From Bdellovibrionia bacterium (GTDB lineage Bacteria; Bdellovibrionota; Bdellovibrionia; Bdellovibrionales; JAGQZY01), in the NCBI GenBank assembly GCA_030427805.1, contig JAUICP010000001.1, forward strand, positions 806,001 to 870,000: a stretch of 64,000 nt of DNA. The letters are read 5' to 3'. This document shows, piece after piece, positions 61,183 through 64,000 of this stretch. How positions within the stretch are numbered: position 1 is the stretch's first letter; each line of letters begins with the position of its first letter. The notes beneath the pieces are model-generated. The model was not told the DNA's origin. It worked only from the letters and a program-made list of their open reading frames with translations, and made no database searches. A program made the translations under genes and the position numbers.

Positions 61183-62742
61183 ATGAGAAGGGTTGAGTTG
61201 CAAGTCGAACATTTTCATGGAAACCGATTTTTGAAGTCTCGTCGTTTTCGCAGAACGAATGACCTTATCATTATGGGGTCTTCGCCTTCGGCAGATATTC
61301 GTCTTGTCGGTGAAGACATTAATCCGATCCATTCGGCGATTGAATTCAATGGCAATGATTGGATCCTTTTTGATCTGGCGAGTCCAACTGGAACTCGCGT
61401 CAATGGTCAATTAGTAATCGAAGAAAAGATTACGCCTGAAACTGTCATATCAATTGGAAGTCATGAACTTCATCTCATGCCAAAGGAATTTAAAAACAAC
61501 CTCTTTAGACGACAAAGTGATGTTACTGGTGGAAGAGCTGGAGAAGACCAAGAAAATGAAAGACGTCGAAGCGAAGAGATTGCTGATTTATTAAAGACTT
61601 ATCACCAAGTCGTCATTCGACGAAATAACATGATTGTGGAGTCACAGCTTCTCCCTAAAGGACAGGCCTACGAGTTTTTATTTGGTAAAGAGAAGAAATT
61701 ACTCGAATCTCCGCATACGACATCATGGCAGAGGCACGAATTTGGAACCTTTGAGATTCAGCAGCGCCTCGTTACAGCGAGAGACCTCCTGCTCGAGAAA
61801 AAGAAAGTTGAGCTCACTAAGAATGACAAATTAGGACTCATTATTGCCGGAACCTTGAGTTTATTGATTTTCATAGGTGTCATAATTACTGAGTTTTCTG
61901 GAACTGAAGAAGTTGCGAAGAAAGAATTCAAAGAGAATAAGTTCTCCAAAATGATTTACGACGCGAAACTAACTGAGGCAAAGAAGAAGTCCTCTTATAA
62001 AGTTGTTAAATCAATCAAGAAGAAGACGGACACTAAAAAAACAAACAAAATACAACCTAAGAAGATTGCCAAAGCTGCGTCTTCAAAGTCTGATCAGCCA
62101 AAGGCTAAAAAGCGCTTGGTAACTAATATTCGCAAAGCGGGACTCGGTAAGCTCATAGGTCGAATTTCGAAGCGCGCCAACCGCAGTCTTTCAATTGGAG
62201 CGAAGATTGGTCAGAGAAAAAGTCAGTCTGAGTTCAGGGGCTCTGGTCGAGCTGTCGCCTCAGTGGCTTCGGTTAACGCTAAGCTCGGAAATGGGAATGT
62301 TAAAGGAAGTCGCTATAAGTTAGCTGCAGTTGGCACAAAAGGAAAAGGTGGCGGAGTCTCTAGTTTTAAAGGACTCGGCGGCCTCAGTGCAGGTAATGTT
62401 GCTAGTGGCGATGTCGGTATTATCGAAGAAGAAACAGAGATCCAAGGTGGACTCGAGCGCGATGTCATTGCTCGGTATATTAAGTCCCAGCTTGGGCAGA
62501 TTCGCTACTGTTATGAAAGACAGCTCAGTGCGAATCCCGATTTGTACGGAAAAGTACAGGTCAAATTTACAATTGGTTCTACGGGTCGTGTTACGACTCA
62601 GAATATAGGATTAACGACTTTAAAAAGCGCCATGGTTGAAGGATGTATTTTGAGGCGTGTAGCAAAGTGGCAGTTTCCGACGCCAAAAGGTGGTACTCAG
62701 GTGAAGGTGAAATATCCTTTCTTGTTTAAAAGTACCAACTAA
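61183..62742 (+). CDS. FHA-transmembrane-TonB-like protein (GltG/AgmX-type)
   Basis: The 519-residue protein has an N-terminal FHA fold (about 25-105), a coiled linker and one membrane helix (about 220-242, KLGLIIAGTLSLLIFIGVIIT). A Lys-rich periplasmic stretch, a Gly/Ser-rich linker and a C-terminal TonB-like AgmX/PglI domain (about 415-519) follow. That last domain has the paired cysteines of IRYCYERQLSANPDLYGKV and MVEGCILRRVAKWQFP. In the FHA part, Ser replaces the phospho-Thr-binding Arg (IMGSSPS) and Asn the Ser (INPIH). This architecture is that of the Glt gliding protein GltG. Confidence 0.9.
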   Translation: MRRVELQVEHFHGNRFLKSRRFRRTNDLIIMGSSPSADIRLVGEDINPIHSAIEFNGNDWILFDLASPTGTRVNGQLVIEEKITPETVISIGSHELHLMPKEFKNNLFRRQSDVTGGRAGEDQENERRRSEEIADLLKTYHQVVIRRNNMIVESQLLPKGQAYEFLFGKEKKLLESPHTTSWQRHEFGTFEIQQRLVTARDLLLEKKKVELTKNDKLGLIIAGTLSLLIFIGVIITEFSGTEEVAKKEFKENKFSKMIYDAKLTEAKKKSSYKVVKSIKKKTDTKKTNKIQPKKIAKAASSKSDQPKAKKRLVTNIRKAGLGKLIGRISKRANRSLSIGAKIGQRKSQSEFRGSGRAVASVASVNAKLGNGNVKGSRYKLAAVGTKGKGGGVSSFKGLGGLSAGNVASGDVGIIEEETEIQGGLERDVIARYIKSQLGQIRYCYERQLSANPDLYGKVQVKFTIGSTGRVTTQNIGLTTLKSAMVEGCILRRVAKWQFPTPKGGTQVKVKYPFLFKSTN

Positions 62743-62799
62743 AAATTTAAGGTTTAGGGATCTGCTCCTGCTACGCTGAACGTTTGTGAGGGAGCAAAC

Positions 62800-63600
62800 A
62801 TGTCTCAAAATATGTTTAATTGGATAGTAGTGTGTGTTTTTCTAACCGCTGGCCTGCCTCTTGTGGCTCAAAGCAAGAAGACTGATGCGAAAGCACCAGC
62901 GCAAGAAGCTAAAAAGGGTGGAGCGACCGAGGGCGATAAATTAGATATTTCTGATTTAGAGCAAAAGTACTGGGCTGCAAAAGATACCAACTTCAATGTT
63001 GTGCAGAACAGAACTTACGCCAAAGCAAAACGAGTCGCAGTCTCTGCCACGTATGGAAATCTTATCAACGATAGTTATTCTCGAGCCTCAAATCTGAGTA
63101 TCTCTGGTTCTTATTACTTTACAGAGCGCTATGGTGTTGAGCTGAACTACACTAATGTAGATTCGCAAGACAATAAGTTGGTCGAGACCTTCGAAAGTGA
63201 CTTTGGTACCACTCCAGATCACGGAAAGGTTAACTCGTACATCGGCGCCGGATTTCATTGGGTTCCTTTTTACGCAAAAATGAGTCTCCTGGGTAAGCGC
63301 ATTTTGTATTTTGATATGGCTTTTACTCCGGGCCTTGGAATGACGACTTACGATCAGCAAACGGATGTTGGAACTCGTTCGAAGTCAGCTCCAACATTTA
63401 GTATCGATGTCACTCAGAGTATCTTCTTTTCTAAAAACTTTGCGGTGCGAGTTGATTTTAAAAACCGATTTTTCCAAGAAGAAGTTATTGAATATAGAAA
63501 GTCGCCAGCCACGCAGGCAGCGGGACAGGATAACCAAACTGTGAGAACTGATTTTACGACCAATTCTCTTTTGATGTTTGGTCTAACTTTCTTTTATTAA
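62800..63600 (+). CDS. Outer-membrane beta-barrel protein of the motor operon
   Basis: The 266-residue product (GAGGGAG upstream) has a signal peptide ending VAQS and an Ala/Lys-rich segment. The barrel domain reads VAVSATYGNLINDSYSRASNLSISGSYYFTERYGVELNYT and ends LLMFGLTFFY with terminal aromatic. This is the pattern of the outer-membrane barrel family often found next to Glt-type genes in myxobacteria and Bdellovibrio. It may be the outer-membrane end of the machine. Confidence 0.85.
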   Translation: MSQNMFNWIVVCVFLTAGLPLVAQSKKTDAKAPAQEAKKGGATEGDKLDISDLEQKYWAAKDTNFNVVQNRTYAKAKRVAVSATYGNLINDSYSRASNLSISGSYYFTERYGVELNYTNVDSQDNKLVETFESDFGTTPDHGKVNSYIGAGFHWVPFYAKMSLLGKRILYFDMAFTPGLGMTTYDQQTDVGTRSKSAPTFSIDVTQSIFFSKNFAVRVDFKNRFFQEEVIEYRKSPATQAAGQDNQTVRTDFTTNSLLMFGLTFFY

Positions 63601-63615
63601 TTATTGGAGGCAATA

Positions 63616-64000
63616 ATGCTTCGGTTACCATTGATTATATGTATCATAATACTTTTCTCTGCAGTGAATGCCTTTGCTGGTTCGATCTCTGCAGAGGGAG
63701 GTTATGAAGAGGCTTTGGTGTACTCGCAAAAATTTGAAGGCACTAAGGGAAGTTCACCTGAAGTGGCCCAGTCAAATGAAGTTAAAAGGCCAAAGGGAAT
63801 CGTCAATCAAGCTAAGGCCGCATGGACCAAGTTGAAATCTTGGGTGTTTTCAAAAGAAGAGGCTCAGCCGGTTGCCCAGCCACCTCAAAAGAAAGAAGTC
63901 AAACAAGTCGCACAGCCGGTTGTTAAAGAAAGAGAAAAAACCGAAGCCGAACTCTATCTTGAGGCACAGCCAAGAAACGCTAAAAAAGAAGTTCAAACGA
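63616..64000 (+). CDS. Exported protein, N-terminal part (runs off the window)
   Basis: GGAGG 5 bases before ATG 63616 opens a frame that stays open to the window edge (128 codons). It starts with a signal peptide (MLRLPLIICIIILFSAVNAFA), then a Gln/Pro/Lys-rich periplasmic stretch (AQPVAQPPQKKEVKQVAQPVV). The gene follows the barrel by 15 bases and belongs to the same operon. The visible part shows no domain; the Pro/Lys-rich region resembles a peptidoglycan-spanning linker. Confidence 0.8.
   Translation, partial: MLRLPLIICIIILFSAVNAFAGSISAEGGYEEALVYSQKFEGTKGSSPEVAQSNEVKRPKGIVNQAKAAWTKLKSWVFSKEEAQPVAQPPQKKEVKQVAQPVVKEREKTEAELYLEAQPRNAKKEVQT

Overview
The window looks like chromosomal DNA of a Gram-negative bacterium of the Bdellovibrionota (Bdellovibrio/Bacteriovorax-like). 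This is inferred from the combination of many outer-membrane barrels and lipoproteins, a PEGA-tailed Ser/Thr kinase, GYF_2 and PilZ regulators, short RsmI and CysE forms, and an ExbB/ExbD/ExbD-TPR-FHA/TonB-barrel cluster that resembles the Agl-Glt gliding machinery of Myxococcus and Bdellovibrio. No rRNA, tRNA, CRISPR array or prophage was seen. Genes are dense, often overlap by 1-4 bases, and several start with GTG or TTG.

Layout. 1-4.8 kb: tail of an unknown gene, then a minus-strand operon of M3 peptidase, nadK and recN. 5-11 kb: envelope proteins, a long-chain acyl-CoA ligase and a membrane-anchored PEGA Ser/Thr kinase. 11.1-18.6 kb: coaE, then three paralogous FadL/PorV-like barrels interleaved with lipoproteins. 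18.6-24.5 kb: an AddB/AddA-type helicase-nuclease pair. 24.5-28.1 kb: a lipoprotein, an alpha/beta hydrolase, a small barrel and nadB. 28.2-38.6 kb: a plus-strand run with a histidine-kinase-like protein that lacks its phospho-acceptor histidine, a protein with degenerate receiver and GGDEF domains, alr, an Mla-type lipid transporter (mlaE, mlaF and an MCE protein with a barrel-like tail) and purH. 38.6-42.6 kb: a GYF_2/TPR protein, a lipoprotein, a YhaM-type exoribonuclease and cysE.

42.6-43.8 kb is a 1,178-bp insertion sequence with 12-bp terminal inverted repeats and a 9-bp target duplication. It sits exactly at the cysE stop codon and supplies a replacement stop, so CysE is unchanged. 43.8-48.8 kb: rsmI, a Nudix hydrolase, a HAD protein and a phnD-phnC-phnE-type transporter. 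48.76-49.13 kb, between convergent genes, holds two inverted, diverged copies of a roughly 140-nt element. Both can fold into the same helices and both end in a U tract, which suggests an undescribed structured RNA or elaborate terminator family. 49.2-53 kb: a FadL-type barrel, a response regulator/histidine kinase pair and a small HAD protein.

53.3-64 kb: a GYF_2-GYF_2-PilZ protein, then a probable single operon of a VWA lipoprotein, a TolQ/ExbB-like protein, two TolR/ExbD-like proteins (only one keeps the transmembrane Asp), two TPR proteins, a small exported protein, an FHA-TonB-like protein, an outer-membrane barrel and a gene running off the end. Taken together this reads as a proton-driven, envelope-spanning force-transducing machine, most likely gliding-related. 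The strongest novelty candidates are the paired RNA element, the kinase-fold protein without its histidine together with its degenerate GGDEF partner, the stop-codon-restoring IS with a hairpin around a candidate transposase start, and the asymmetric ExbD pair.
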